Shown: positions 11,063-22,963 of the stretch, one piece after another
How the letters are laid out: each line of letters begins with the position of its first letter
Position numbering within the stretch: the stretch's first letter is position 1
Assembly: GCF_035222275.1 (NCBI RefSeq)
Contig: NC_085886.1
Location: 1,984,001 to 2,048,000, forward strand
Length of the DNA: 64,000 bases
From: Podospora bellae-mahoneyi
Lineage: Eukaryota > Ascomycota > Sordariomycetes > Sordariales > Podosporaceae
Reading direction: 5' to 3'
Made by a program: the position numbers and the translations under genes
Notes under the pieces: generated by a model
The model's input: the letters and a program-made list of their open reading frames with translations, nothing else
Databases searched by the model: none
Told to the model about the DNA's origin: nothing

Positions 11063-12183
11063 CTATCTTCTCGAAGTAGACCCATACCCAGTGCTTTCAT
11101 GACTTGGTCCAGAACTCCCCGAGCCAGACGACCTCGACGGTCCAGCAGCACCACCGCCCCAACCGCTCCCCCCACCTCCAAACCTGCTCGACCCGCCGCG
11201 GTAGTTGTCCTCATAATTGCTGTTGTTATACCCCCCGAAAGCACTGGAATTATTCCCCCTCCTCTGCCCAGCCATATACCCCCCCGCCGCCCCCGACGCC
11301 AGCCCCGTCCAAAACCCCGGCCGCCAGCCCTGTTCCTGCTGTTGTGGCTGTCTGGAACTCGAACTCGTTGTTTTCGGGCGTCTAGTCCCCCTTCCTGAAC
11401 CAGAACCAGGGTAAGGAGGAGGCGGATCGTCATCGTCATCGTTGTTATCCCCCCACCCCGAACCGTAACCCCCTCCTGTCCGTCGTTGTCTCCTCTGCCC
11501 ATTGGCGGTATTATCCCTCGCCCCCCTCCAGGCCCCCCAGATAATCCACACCACCACTCCGACAAAAATGATTCCGAAGAGTACACCCCCCCAATCTGTT
11601 TCATTCTTGTCGTTCATCAACAGACCCGGTTTGAAGTACAAACCAGGGTGTTCCTGCCTGCCTTGATCGGTGAGCTGTAGAGTGTACTCCACCCCGCAAC
11701 TCCCTTTTAGGACATAAGGGTCATCCGGGGAATCGTACCCCTCGCAAATAACCTCTGTCCTGTCGAGGCGGAGGGTGGGGGGCAGGGAGGCGGTGCAGGA
11801 CCATTCTATGTCTTCGGATGTGTAAGAGGAGCCGGTGTTGAGGCAGCGCATGGTTGTGATGGAGGAGGCTTCGGGGAGGGAGCAGAGTTTGGGCGGGGAT
11901 GTACATTTTAGTTGGGGGATGGGGGAGACGCGGCGGGAGGTGGTTTTGGAGTGGGAGTTTAAGGTGAGACTTTTAACCTGTGGAAGTGTCAGCAAAGAGG
12001 GGGGCCATCAAGCTGGGACTGGTGGATAGATAGAAAGGGGTGGGAATTGGCGCAGAAAAGGGGGCGTACTTGGGATAGGAGAATGGCGTTCTTAGGTTTG
12101 GCTGCTGCTGTTGCTTGGCCTGAGAAGGAAAGGAGGGCCGTGGCGGCGAGGAGGGCCGCGGGGTTGGAGATGAGGTGGTGCAT
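11063..12183 (-). CDS. SARAF-like store-operated calcium entry regulator
   Basis: Two exons, 12183-12070 and 11977-11063 (intron 92 nt), give 342 aa. Exon 1 encodes a cleavable signal peptide (hydrophobic LLAATALLSF, then QATAAAKP). The lumenal part carries the SARAF/TMEM66 signature: PIPQLKC, CLNTG, IEWSCTASLP, VICEGYDSPDDPYVLKGSCG and VEYTL, with paired cysteines. One transmembrane helix follows (FGIIFVGVVVWIIWGAW). The cytosolic tail is rich in Gly, Ser, Asn and Tyr, with an acidic run leading into a PPPPYP motif, which fits a WW-domain ligand. In animals SARAF is an ER protein that restrains store-operated calcium entry; its role in fungi is not settled, so calcium function here is inferred from family. 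Stop at 11063-11065. Confidence 0.88.
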
Positions 12184-13132
12184 ACTGGTGGTTGAGGGTT
12201 GGTGATAGCCTCAATATAAGCTTGGAGATATAGCAAAACTTGAGGTGTAGGCCAAGTGAGTAAGAACGGGAGCGATTGGCAGCCTCGGCTCGGTTTCTTT
12301 GTCCAAACTGTCAGCGTCTAAGACGCGTAGGCAACCTCTCCTCACACACGCACTTTCAGCCTCGTCAGTCACAACACACTCCAAAAGGCCAGATATCTGA
12401 TGATTGCCACCTATTCTTCAGTTAGTGCTTGTCCAGAACTTATAAACACGCCCCAACTTACAAACCGTTCTGGCAGAAAACCTGATAAAAATTGCGCGTA
12501 GCAGATGTAGTTAAGTGAATGAATGTGGTGTAGTAGGGAAATAAGTTGGGTAGTGATAAGTGGGGCCACTCAAGTGGTCGTAAGCTCACTCAACTCACTT
12601 CGCTGGCAGTTAAAATGCAGTGGCGAATGGCCGTCTTTGGAACACGTCAACCGCTTCTACAGCATCAAACAGAACAGGTCATGAGCGTGAGGCAACTAGG
12701 CGACTTTGTAGCAAAATTCCCGTCTCATTTTGATACCATCTCGCAGTCCTTCCTCTGCAAGGCTAGACTGCCACCTTATCTCATCTCATCTGAACCGCCG
12801 ACAGCATACCACAGTATGGGCGTGCTAAGCTTGTAACGTTAACAACGAACGGGTTGCCTCACTTTATTTCACTAAAGAAATCAAGCGTCTGATGAAGCTG
12901 TCATAATATTTTTTACAATTACAGCACTGAGTAGCGCATGCAACACACACTCTTGCCTTCCCATCCATCTATATAATAACCTAGTAAATGTGTAAAATGT
13001 GTACTCGAACCAGGAGCGGAAATATACCAACCCAAACGCCTCGCCTTTTTGGTTTGACTTGCTTGCTTGCTAAGTGGGATATCTCGAAAAACGGCAGCCA
13101 AAAACAAAACTCTACTTCTTCTTGAAACAAAC
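12184..13132. other. SARAF promoter side and ABC transporter 3' flank
   Basis: A 949-bp gene-free interval between two minus-strand genes. The part near 12184-12500 should be the promoter of the SARAF-like gene. The rest is the terminator side of the ABC gene. A short open frame at about 12546-12836 has no recognisable motif. Confidence 0.5.
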
Positions 13133-16100
13133 TCACCGGTTCTTCTCCAAACTCTGCAAGTTGACCAACTCGGCATATCTGCCGTTGGCCTTCATCAACT
13201 CAGAGTGACTTCCCTTCTCCACTATTCTCCCCTGATCAAACACATAAATGATATCCGCCTTTTGAATCGTGCTCAGTCTGTGCGCCACCGCAATTGTCGT
13301 TCTCCCCTTGGCAGCCTTGTCCAAAGCAGCCTGCACAACGTGTTCAGACTCGGAGTCAAGCGCCGAAGTAGCCTCGTCAAGAAGCAAAATCTTGGGATCG
13401 CGGACCAAGGCACGAGCAATAGCGATACGCTGCTTCTGGCCACCGCTGAGCAGAGCACCCTTGGAACCAACAACAGTATTGAATCCGTCAGGAAGCGAGA
13501 GAATAAAGTCATAAATGTTGGCTTCCTGGCAGGCAAACTTGATCTGCTCATCAGACACCTCATAGGGTGCACCGAGCAAGATGTTTTCCTTGATGGTGCC
13601 CTGGTACAGTGTAGGCTCCTGAGACACGAGGGCAATGAAGCTGCGGTACTCGTTGATGTTGAGAGTGCTAATCTCCTTGCCGTCGACAAAGATACCACCA
13701 GCGAGAGGGTCGTAGAAGCGTTCCAGAAGAGCAATGGTGGTCGATTTGCCGCATCCAGAGGCACCGACAAGAGCAACATACTGACCAGGCGAGATGGTGA
13801 GGTTGAGCCCACGCAGGACAGGCTGCTCGGGTCTAGTAGGGTACCTAAAGTGAACATCGCGGAACTCCAAGCTCCCCTCGATGGCCTCAACCTTGTCGCC
13901 GTCCTCGGACCAAGTATCGATAGTCGGCTTCATGTCGAACAGAGTCTTGAGGTTGCGAGAGGCCTCGGCCGCCTTGCCCATGTCGGGAGCAAAAGAGAAC
14001 ACCGAGCCGGCAGACTGAGCACCGAAGATGACAGAGGTAAAGACCAAGAAGAACTGGAACATGTCGTACTCGTACTTGGCGATCAAAGTACCGCCGTACC
14101 AGAAACCGAGCGCAAAGGCCAAGAACATGAGCGACTGAGAGCCGGCATACAGCAAACTCGACTTCAAGACCGAGATAAGACTGGCGCGTTGCTGAATAGC
14201 CAATGACTCACGATAGTTGCGAAGCACATCCTGCTCCCGAGTGAGCGAAGCAACGGTGCGAATGGCAGTGATGGCCTCGGAAGCAAAGCTGGCGGAGCCC
14301 TGGTAGGCACGCTTTGCGCGGCGTTGATAATGAGCAAGCATCCAGAACCGGAAGAAACCGCATCCGATAAGGAGAGGCATGGTAGCAATGCAGACCAAAG
14401 CCAACTTCCAGCCTATGGCAAGCGCAACGGTGCAAGCAGCAATGAGTGTCGAGGTGACCATGATCAAAGTGCCCAAAGTAGAACCGCTCAAGCCAGCAAC
14501 ATGTGTCGTTTCAGTGCTCAAGAACGAGGTGAGAGCACCAGCCGAATGCTCATCGGTATCAAAGTACTCGACATCCTGGCGGAGCATGGTGCGGAAAGAC
14601 CTGTCGCGAACACGGTGGATGAGGCGCTCACTGCACTTTGCAAAGACGATGCCTTGGGCCGTGAAAGCGATGAACATGACGAGGGCTAACATCAAGTACA
14701 TGAGGCACCAGAAAGAGGCTTCAGATTTCATAAAGTCTCTGGCCTCTTGGGTCGTGGGGGGAATAGACCTGAAAAGTATCAGCTATGGTCGAATGCACAA
14801 CAAACAGCAAAACTTACAAGGCAGTGATAAGCTTGGCGAAGAAGACAGCCTGGGTCGGGTTACCCAGACCGCAGATAGCAGAAAAGAATAGACCAATCAA
14901 CATGAGCTTCCACTCCTTCTTGTTGAAGCTGGCAATCACCTTGATCAGAGTCCACAAGCTATATTTATTGGGAGTGGCCTTGGCACGTCCGGCCAATGCC
15001 ATGGAGCTGACACTCTGGGTCGACTTGCTCCTGTTGAGTTTGGCATTGATATCGTCCTCTGGGTCCTCGGGGACACCCTCCTGTTTCTGGGCCGCGGATG
15101 CCTTGCGGATAAGAGCAGCTGCCTCTTCCTCGTTGATGGCCTCCTCTTCCTCAGCAGTCATCTCATTGACAGCGGCGATAGCCTGAGCAGTAACCAAGTT
15201 GTAGTATGAGCCACGCTTTTCCAAGAGCTCGTCGTGTGTACCCTGTTCGACGATCTTGCCATGGGTCATGACCACAATGTTGTGAGCATCCTTGATGGTT
15301 GACAACCGATGAGCAATGGTGATGGTGGTACGGCCTTCAGAAGCAACCTCCAGAGCAGCCTGTACAACGCCCTCAGACTTGGTATCCAATGCGCTGGTGG
15401 CCTCATCAAGGAGCAAAATCTTGGGATCCGACACCACAGCACGAGCGATAGCAATGCGTTGCTTCTGGCCACCACTGAGGAGAAAACCACGTTCACCGAC
15501 GTTTGTTTCGTAGCCTTCAGGAAGAGATGTGATGAAGTCGTGAGCGTTGGCCTTCCTGGCAGCGTCCTCGATGAGCTCTCTCTGCTTTTCAGGGCCCTCA
15601 AATTCCCACTTGGTACCAATCAAACCGTGGCGGATGTTTTCGTAGATGGTAGTGCCGAAGAGTGTTGGTTCCTGAGAGACAAGGGCAATCTGCTGGCGCA
15701 ACCAGCGGAGGTTCAGAGTGGAAATGTCGACACCATCCAAATACACAGTTCCTTCGATAGGCGCGTAGAATCGCTCGACCAGACCAATGATAGTCGACTT
15801 GCCACTGCCGGAAGCTCCAACGAGCGCGGTGACCTTGCCAGCAGGAATCTCGAGGGTGACGTCGTCCATGACCACGACCTCAGGACGGGAAGGGTAGATG
15901 TGCTTGATGTTTTCGAGACGAATGGTTCCCTCAACCTTCTCGAGCTTGATGCCGTCGTCAGTCGATGGATCGATCGGGGAGATACGGTCGATGGTGCTGT
16001 AGATCTTGGCGGCGGCACCGAGAGCGGTGGTAAAAGCCTGCATGTTAGGCGCGACATTGCCCAAGTTGAAGGCGCCCATCATGACAGCCATCATGACGAT

Positions 16101-17195
16101 CAGGATCTTGCTGAGCGTCGTGGAGCCGTCAAGCAAGAAGACCGAGCCCATCCAAAAAGCAAGGCCGTAGTTTAGATACAGAATAAGCATCATACCCGCA
16201 ACCATGACGCCCAAAACGGTCTTGAGCTTGAAGCCGAAGAACTCGGCCTTGATGAGGTGAACATCATACTGCTTAGCGAGGCGATCCTGGGTGCCAAAGG
16301 CAACGGCGTTGCGGACACTGCTAATGACCTCCTCGGCCACCGAACCACCCTGAGCGTAGGCACTGATGTTTTGCCTAGAATACTTAACAATGAACGTTGA
16401 GCCAGTGCCCATAACCAGCAAGAGAGCCACGACAGTGCTCATAAGAATAAGAGTCAACTTCCAGTAGCTCACAAAGCCTATGACGAAGGCAGCAACGAAA
16501 GTGGCGACGGCTTGGAGCGTCAAGCCAACCTTCTCCGAGATTCCTTCCTGGATGAGATTGGTGTCGGCCGTGATGCGTGTGGTGACCTCACCAGCGCCGA
16601 GCTTGTCGAAGAAACCGATGTTCTGCTTCATGCAGCTTTCCAAATAGTGCTCGCGAATCTTGGCGCTGATATGTTCGCCGCAGTAGATGAATCCAACTGT
16701 AGCAATATAAGATGTTACGAACTCCCCAATGGCCAGATATACGAAATAAAGGCACAATGATCCAAGCTCGCTGGTGAACTCATCGTAAGACAGGTTGCTG
16801 CCGGGTGTGAAATAATCCTGGAAAGTGCCCTGAAGATTGCCAAAAACGACCGTCATCAATGGCAAAGCGGCTCCAGAGGCAATGGCGCATATCGCCGAAA
16901 CAACCAAGATGATGATGTCGTTGCGCGACGAATAACGGTACAGTGTCGCAACTCCAACTTTGATATCGGGGGTGTAGACCTGATCCCTCAGGATCTTGGC
17001 CTCCCTCTCTGGGAGGTGCTTGAAGGGGTCGGCCTCCTTGTCATCGTCTGCTTCTGGTGGGGGTGCGACGACCTTGCTGTCGAGCTTCTTAAGATCTGCT
17101 GAAGGACTGACGTCTCTGGATTCTTGAATTTCGGGGCTCTCAGGTGAGACGGCGCGGGTCGGTTCCGACTTTTCTGAGTACTGGTCGGCTGCCAT
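13133..17195 (-). CDS. Full-length ABCB multidrug transporter (P-glycoprotein / pmd1 type)
   Basis: ATP-driven lipid or drug exporter of the plasma membrane or vacuole. Exons 17195-14818 and 14768-13133 close to 1337 aa; the 49-nt intron splits a Leu codon (TT|G). The order is a hydrophilic N-terminus, TMD1, NBD1, an acidic linker, TMD2, NBD2. NBD1 has Walker A GASGSGKST, signature LSGGQKQR and Walker B ILLLDEATSALD. NBD2 has GASGCGKST, LSGGQKQR and ILLLDEATSALD. Both sites keep the catalytic Glu and the H-loop (IAHRLST, VAHRLST), so both should hydrolyse ATP. Closest families are fission yeast Pmd1 and Aspergillus Mdr1/AtrC-type pumps; the substrate cannot be read from sequence. No secondary-metabolite cluster surrounds it. 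Confidence 0.95.
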
Positions 17196-19562
17196 GGCGG
17201 CAGATGGCCTGTGAGGCGGCGCAAATGAATAGCAGCGGCGCGTTATTCACTGGCAATAGGGGGGTGAGACGCGGTAAGCGACGAGCGATTGGCCCGTAAT
17301 TTACTGAATGACGTGCATAGGCTGGTCGATTCGTAGCTTAGGTCCGTGTCTTCGATCAGCTTACTACTCGGAGGCTTGTCTGGCAGAGTAGTGAAGGTAT
17401 TCAGAACCAAAAAAAAGCCGAGGTCGAAGAAAAAGGACAAGAAGGGGAGCAGGTCAAAGCCAAGAAATGCTAGGGACTGCGCACCTAGGTGGACAGGTCA
17501 GGATCAGGGAAGGAAGCAATAAAAGGGGACAAGGTGTCGGACACTCGGGATTTCCATGGCCGTGGTACCCACCCACCCTCAATCAAGAGGTGTCAACCGA
17601 GCCGTACATATTGACAAAAGCAGAAGGCAACCGACGCATGCGAAATGGGCGGCCCAGCATGCTTCCGGGCCGTCTACAGTACATGCTTTCTTCCCCAACA
17701 GGCGGAGTACCCCGCAGGCTTGCCACCGGCCTAGCGGCCGAAAGATTCATCTGGTCTGATCGAACATCGAAACAATAAAGAAGGGGACTTTCTTCGATAT
17801 CGATTTGCCGAATACGCCAACCCAGCGATCACAGCCTTCCACGTTTCCCCCATCCCAGCACCCCTCGCTATCGATCCAGTTGATTCTTGAACGGGGTTAG
17901 GCAACTCTCCGAGACTATTCCCCATGTAACGACGTACATATATCACAGCTACCTAACGCCCCGTCTGACAAGGCGCGCAGCCTTTATTTAGTCAAGTTAC
18001 TTTCTCTGAACAGCAGAATGCGGTGTAACGGCGAAACATACATTTTCCTCCATTGACTCTACACGTGGAAGCTGGAAAGAGTCCGGTCAGTTGAGCGGAT
18101 GGGTCAAATACACCTCATAGCCTTCCAATCGCACCTCTCTTGCAAGCTCTCCCTTCCCGCATATGACGTGAGACAAAGTCGGACTGCGGCCTCTACAACA
18201 CCCCGACCCTCACTTATATCCGTCCAACCAACCATCCAACCAAACACCCGAGGCAACATGAACCTGTTGAACTCGGTGTGGCTTGAAAGGCTGAACCTGA
18301 ACATGAACATAGCAAATGGCGTACAGTAAACGCCCATCTCCCACCAACTCGTGACTCCGATGGCTGCTGTGAATCATCACCGGCCTGGCCAGCAGGGCAG
18401 AAAACATCGCTCCCTGAGGCACGTACATAATCATATCAAACAGGCGATATTATCAGCTCAGCAATCACACTTCACCGCCCCTATTCACTGATAACAAGAA
18501 CTTTTGCTCACAAATCCTCCCGTTTCTGCCGATTGCAACCATCCAGCAAACCACAACCTCGGTACCTCCCTCCGTGGTTGGCGGGCGAATGCAGTGTAAA
18601 AAAGTCACCAAAAAACAGGAATGTGACGGCTATAGCGGCATGCCCAGACATTCGGCGCACGGCACATCGTGATGGCCAAGAAAATGGAAAATCTGGAGAA
18701 CCCTTGGCCCATGTCTCTTGGCGCAGTTGCTTGTGTCAGTGACCTGCAGATCGGATGATGAAAAGAGCACCCAGCAAGCAGAAAGCAGTTCAACCACACC
18801 TAAACACCCGTCAGAGGCCAAGACACTTCGTCACACCTTGCGGCTCTATTGGGAAGTTCATTTTGTTCTTATTTTTCATAGCTGGTCTCGACTAACTACC
18901 CATCATTCTTACGCTATGCACCAACTGCATTGAATGACAAAAATATCCTTCGACATCTGCTGACATCCCCCTCTCCCAAACAGGATGTCATGGCGATTTG
19001 AATCTCCCCGGGTGACTACTTTCGGTGGTTGAATTATGGGGGTGGTACAAAGGTCCCTGAATTCGAGGATACAGTTTCTGTGCGACCATCACACACGGCA
19101 CCTAGACGACAACACACAAACGCAGGGTCGCACCAGGAGATAAGGTATGTGGTAACTCCAGCCAGTCTTGGTACCCAATTGCATGACACGGCTTTGTGTC
19201 TAGGGAAATATGGGTACTTTTTCAAGTACCTAGTGATACATATGACCAAGAGGTAGAGAGCTGGTTGGTGGTGCTCAGACGGAGAGTTACCACGGTACAG
19301 CAGCACTCTCAACATACCTTAGGGTAAGTATTACGAGAAGCATCAATACCTGAATAGCACCTGTCGACTACCTACAACATCAAACAACGCAGTCGGTGGT
19401 GTTAGTACCAAAGAGAGGCCAACTTCAACTACGCGGTCATTACGGCCGAGCTGTTTCTCAAGCTACCTTGGTGTCCGCTCTACAGAAAGCCGGCACTGAA
19501 GACAGGATGAGCATAGCGCTGCCAGGTGCAAGCTAAAGCAAAGCTACATCAGCTACCCCAAA
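17196..19562. other. Intergenic, promoter side of the ABC transporter; no gene recognised
   Basis: This 2.4-kb stretch has many stops in all frames and no ORF with a recognisable motif. The right part, next to the inverted-repeat element, may also be old repeat sequence, but I could not classify it. Promoter elements of the ABC pump should lie just above 17195. Confidence 0.45.
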
Positions 19563-20150
19563 GGGGTCTGGCTAGCCAGCAGGGCATGACGTGTCTTATC
19601 CGGTGTGCTCTAGCCGTCCTGGGCAAATCGGTCAGGAACTAATCTTTGGGTGTATGAAGATCGCAATGGCCACATTTTGTATGGGAAAACTGGGTTTTCC
19701 AATGTCAGTACTCTCGTCTTGCATTTGCCAGAGGTTCGTACCAGACAGCTAAACAATTAAAGCCTGAGATCCTGGCTATAATGTCATACTCGGTGGTTTG
19801 GCGATAGTTTCGGTGGCCGCAGTTCAATGGGCAGTAACCCTCACAGTTCAGTAGGCCCTCACAGTTCAATGGGCCCTCGCAGTTCAATGGGCCCTCGCAG
19901 TTCAGTAAGCAGTTGGCCTCACAGGGCAAGACAATTTACAAGGCCTTTGGAAGTCACTGGGGATAGGGGCATCATTCAAACCATCAATCGAACGTGGGTT
20001 GGTTAAGATATTGCTGCATTGCTTGGCACGAAACAGACCCAGTTTTGGCTGTGATTTTGATATATTTAATGTTTTACGAATGTTTTGCCCAGGACGGTTA
20101 GACCACACCGGATAAAAGAGACTAAGCCCTACTGGCTAGTCAGACTCCCC
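19563..20150. mobile_element. Short non-autonomous DNA transposon-like element with about 65-bp terminal inverted repeats
   Basis: The left end (19563-19627) and the reverse complement of the right end (20084-20150) align over about 65 bp with roughly four-fifths identity. Shared blocks include CTAGCCAG, TTATCCGGTGTG and CCGTCCTGGGCAAA. Subterminal sequence also shows some similarity (AAAACTGGG on both arms). The 588-bp interior has no transposase-like frame. Several differences between arms are C/T or G/A, which fits ageing or repeat-induced point mutation, but this is only suggestive. Both flanks carry CAAA next to the ends, a possible short target duplication; the precise boundary is uncertain. 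The family is not assigned; MITE-like is the best description. Confidence 0.65.
19820..19921. repeat. Tandem repeat, 18-bp unit, about five copies
   Basis: Head-to-tail copies of a unit CAGTTCAATGGGCCCTCG start at 19820, 19844, 19862, 19880 and 19898. The three central copies are 18 bp, and the outer two are 24-bp variants. Two central copies are identical. It sits in the middle of the inverted-repeat element. On the minus strand one frame reads LNCEGP repeatedly, but nothing suggests it is translated. Confidence 0.9.
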
Positions 20151-20638
20151 CAAAGTCAGCAATGACAAGTTGACAGACGTGAAACCCCAGAGACCTAGTT
20201 CAGAAGCCTGAATGACGTCTCTCTGCAGGCTTTAAGTAGAGCCGTCATCTACAGACTACCCCAATCTCATACCGAAGCGTAACTGCCGCGTGGCACTTTA
20301 CTAGATTATGTGTCTTGTGTCTTAACGCAGGAGCATCGAGATTGGTCCAGATTTCATAGGTTTGACCCAGTCGAGATCTTGGAAGCCAGACGAAACCAAA
20401 CACCAACACCGGACACTCACAGCAGACCAACAGCATGCTGAAAATTAATTCGCATTTTTCCATTTTTCTTCCCAAACGCCAAAACTAAAAAAACAAAAAA
20501 AAAAAATACAAAGAGGTCCTAAAAAAACCGATCGCCCCTCGTTGTGGAAAAACGTAAAAAGCTCTGGTATCATCACGAAACCTTTCCCTTATATGAGAAA
20601 AACAGAAACCAAACATTCCCAACCCCAACCGATCCAGT
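20151..20638. other. MRT4 3' flank
   Basis: AT-rich interval between the inverted-repeat element and the MRT4 stop. It contains an A-rich run near 20487-20507. No coding potential is recognised. Confidence 0.55.
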
Positions 20639-21575
20639 TTACTCGCTATCCTCCTCCTCCTCCTCATCATCCTCACCCCCCATCACAACATCCCCAGCAC
20701 CCGAAGAACCCTTCTTCTTCTTCCCCGCACTCTTCGCCTCCTCCCTCTTCCTCTCAATATACTTTCTCGCCCCCTCCATAACCTCCACCTCCCCCTCAGC
20801 CGCCTTCCAAACCGCCAACAGCTCTACCTTGAACTCCGCCATACAAACACTAAACAGCTTCAACAACCTCGTCTGCCGACTATCCAGCACCTCCCCCTCT
20901 TTACAGACAGTATACCCCTCCTCCTGGAACCCATTCCCCTCCTCATCAACCCCCAAGCAAACCTTCCCCTTCACCATCCGGCACGGCACCCCCAACCGCC
21001 TCAGCTCCGGCTCGAGCGTGTGCGCGACAGGGACGTCATGTTCCTTGGGCACCTCCCCCCCAGTGGAATACACCAACCCCTTCGGAATCACAAAATCCCT
21101 CGTCGCCACGCTCCCCGCCCGCGCGAAATCGACTTGGGTCAAGCTCTCAAAATAAGACTTGATCTCTTCAGGGGTACGATTGGTAAAAATCAAACCGACT
21201 GACCCAGTAAGATACGGTGCGAGGAGATGAATCCCGTCAGCTTGGGCTTCTTCGGGCGTGGAGCCGAGCGCGCGGAGGGTGAGCTTAGTCTTGCCAAAGA
21301 AGAGTCTACCCACCAAAAGAGTTAGCATCGACCACAATGGGGAAGTTAAAAGGGAGGGTGGAAGGGGGGGGGGATGGTGCATACCGAGAATCACTCAACT
21401 CCCTCCTCACATCCTTCAAGTAATTATTCCTCATGTTGTCCACGCTAAACACCCAGCAGTACTGAAACTCGGGGATCGCGTCCCGAATGTTGGCAAACAG
21501 CTTGTCCTTGTTCTCGCGCGTCTTCTTGGACACCTGGGTCAGGTGGTAGACCTTTGCTCTCTTTGACTTGGGCAT
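20639..21575 (-). CDS. MRT4: Ribosome assembly factor Mrt4
   Basis: Nucleolar paralogue of stalk protein uL10 (P0). It occupies the stalk site on pre-60S particles until P0 replaces it in the cytoplasm. Exons 21575-21385 and 21305-20639 give 285 aa; the intron splits an Arg codon (CG|A). The N-terminus [20 protein letters not shown] and the motifs [33 protein letters not shown] and FARAG match the Mrt4 uL10-like domain plus its insertion domain. As expected for Mrt4, the P0 stalk tail is missing. In its place is a short Lys-rich then Asp/Glu-rich tail ([11 protein letters not shown]). Identification is firm. Confidence 0.94.
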
Positions 21576-22963
21576 CTTGTCGTAATATCCTTCCCGTTAC
21601 CGAAAAATCGAGAGATTGCCTGTTGACAAAAAGAGACAATGTAACCAGATCGGAAAAAGTAATTCGGGGTGGTGGAATTGGGGTTGCGAAAAAGTCGAGA
21701 GGTGGGTTGGCCGCTCGTTGCTGTGGCGGGCGTTATCGACCGAAAACTGCTTGGGTCCCCCCAACTTTTGGTTTTTTCTGCCATGGGAATTTTTTGGCGG
21801 TGAAGCGCGGTGCCCCACACCCATTGAGAGCTGCAGGCGGGATGCCCCGCCCTGATAGGAGGGGAGGTTTTTCCTTCCGAACTTTATTCGAGGGACTTAC
21901 AAGATTCACCCAATTCCCCAGGGAAGCAATTGAATGAATCTAGAACAGAGATGAGCATGAGTTCACAATTCACATGGTTCATCGAGCAAAACATACATCA
22001 CTGGCAGTTCTGGCACTAGTCTCTTAAACAAACGGCTACCTACCAGCTTCTGGTTTGGCTACTTACATATATCCTATCATGACATCCTGCCATGCATAAT
22101 CAGGCCGTCAAAGCAGAGGAAAAACAGTGATTTCCTTACCTCCCGACCTTACCTATCTAATCCCATCCATCTATTCCAAATGCTTTGCCGGCATTGGGTA
22201 TGGAGTGACATGGCAAATTCGTGGAGGATCAAGCCTGGCGATTACTGGGAACCATATCTCCCCTCCCGTTATTATTTTCCCCGGTCCGTTCCCAATCCTC
22301 GCTTGTTCTCTTCTTTCCCATGATAAGAGCATATGATATGCTCGGAGAGGTGAACAAAAAAATAACACAAATAAATACAACAGAAAGAAAAGGTCAGAAT
22401 TCGCTGTACCTTGGTGTGGTTGGTGAGTTGAGTTGGATGCTTTCTGCAAAGAAACATGGTGATAGCTTGATGACTGTCCGCTGAGGTTGACAAATGCAAG
22501 ACTGTGGACAAAGCTTGCTGTTGGTAAGACGATGCCCAGAAAGATCAGTCAAAACATAGACAATAACTTCCGATAGAAAGCGAACCCTGACTTTGACCGA
22601 GAGTGTGGGTGACAGTATTACAATGGTCGATACACAAACCCCTACCCGTCTTGGTGGCCTTGCAGGCAGATCCATGGGGGCTGAGCTTGTTTCCTGTGAG
22701 ATATACTGGCGGCTTACCCCGTTGTCGAGGGAAGGGGGATGCGAGAGAGGGAAGATGTGAAAGTATCGTAATACCCACCACAAGACATCAAGTCTTGTCA
22801 AGAGCTAAGAGTAGCGGCGCAGCTTTCTGGAAGTCTCAGGCTCACACTTGATGTAGGGTTCATGGGGGCGAGCTTGCGGGCGATAGGCAAGATTGGACTG
22901 ATCCCGATGAGCAGATGAATTGCTCTCACGCGGCGGCTTTCGGTCCTCATCGTCGTCTTCCTT
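21576..22963. other. MRT4 promoter side and U1-70K 3' flank
   Basis: A 1.39-kb gene-free interval. The left end is the MRT4 promoter and leader. No ORF with a recognisable motif is seen on either strand. Confidence 0.5.

Noticed and set aside
12994-13025. GGTTCGAGTAC on the minus strand, another B-box look-alike
   Set aside because: It lies in the 3' flank of the ABC gene without a cloverleaf.
13133-14731. ABC transporter half as a separate gene
   Set aside because: A 49-nt intron joins it in frame with the upstream half, giving a normal full-size transporter.
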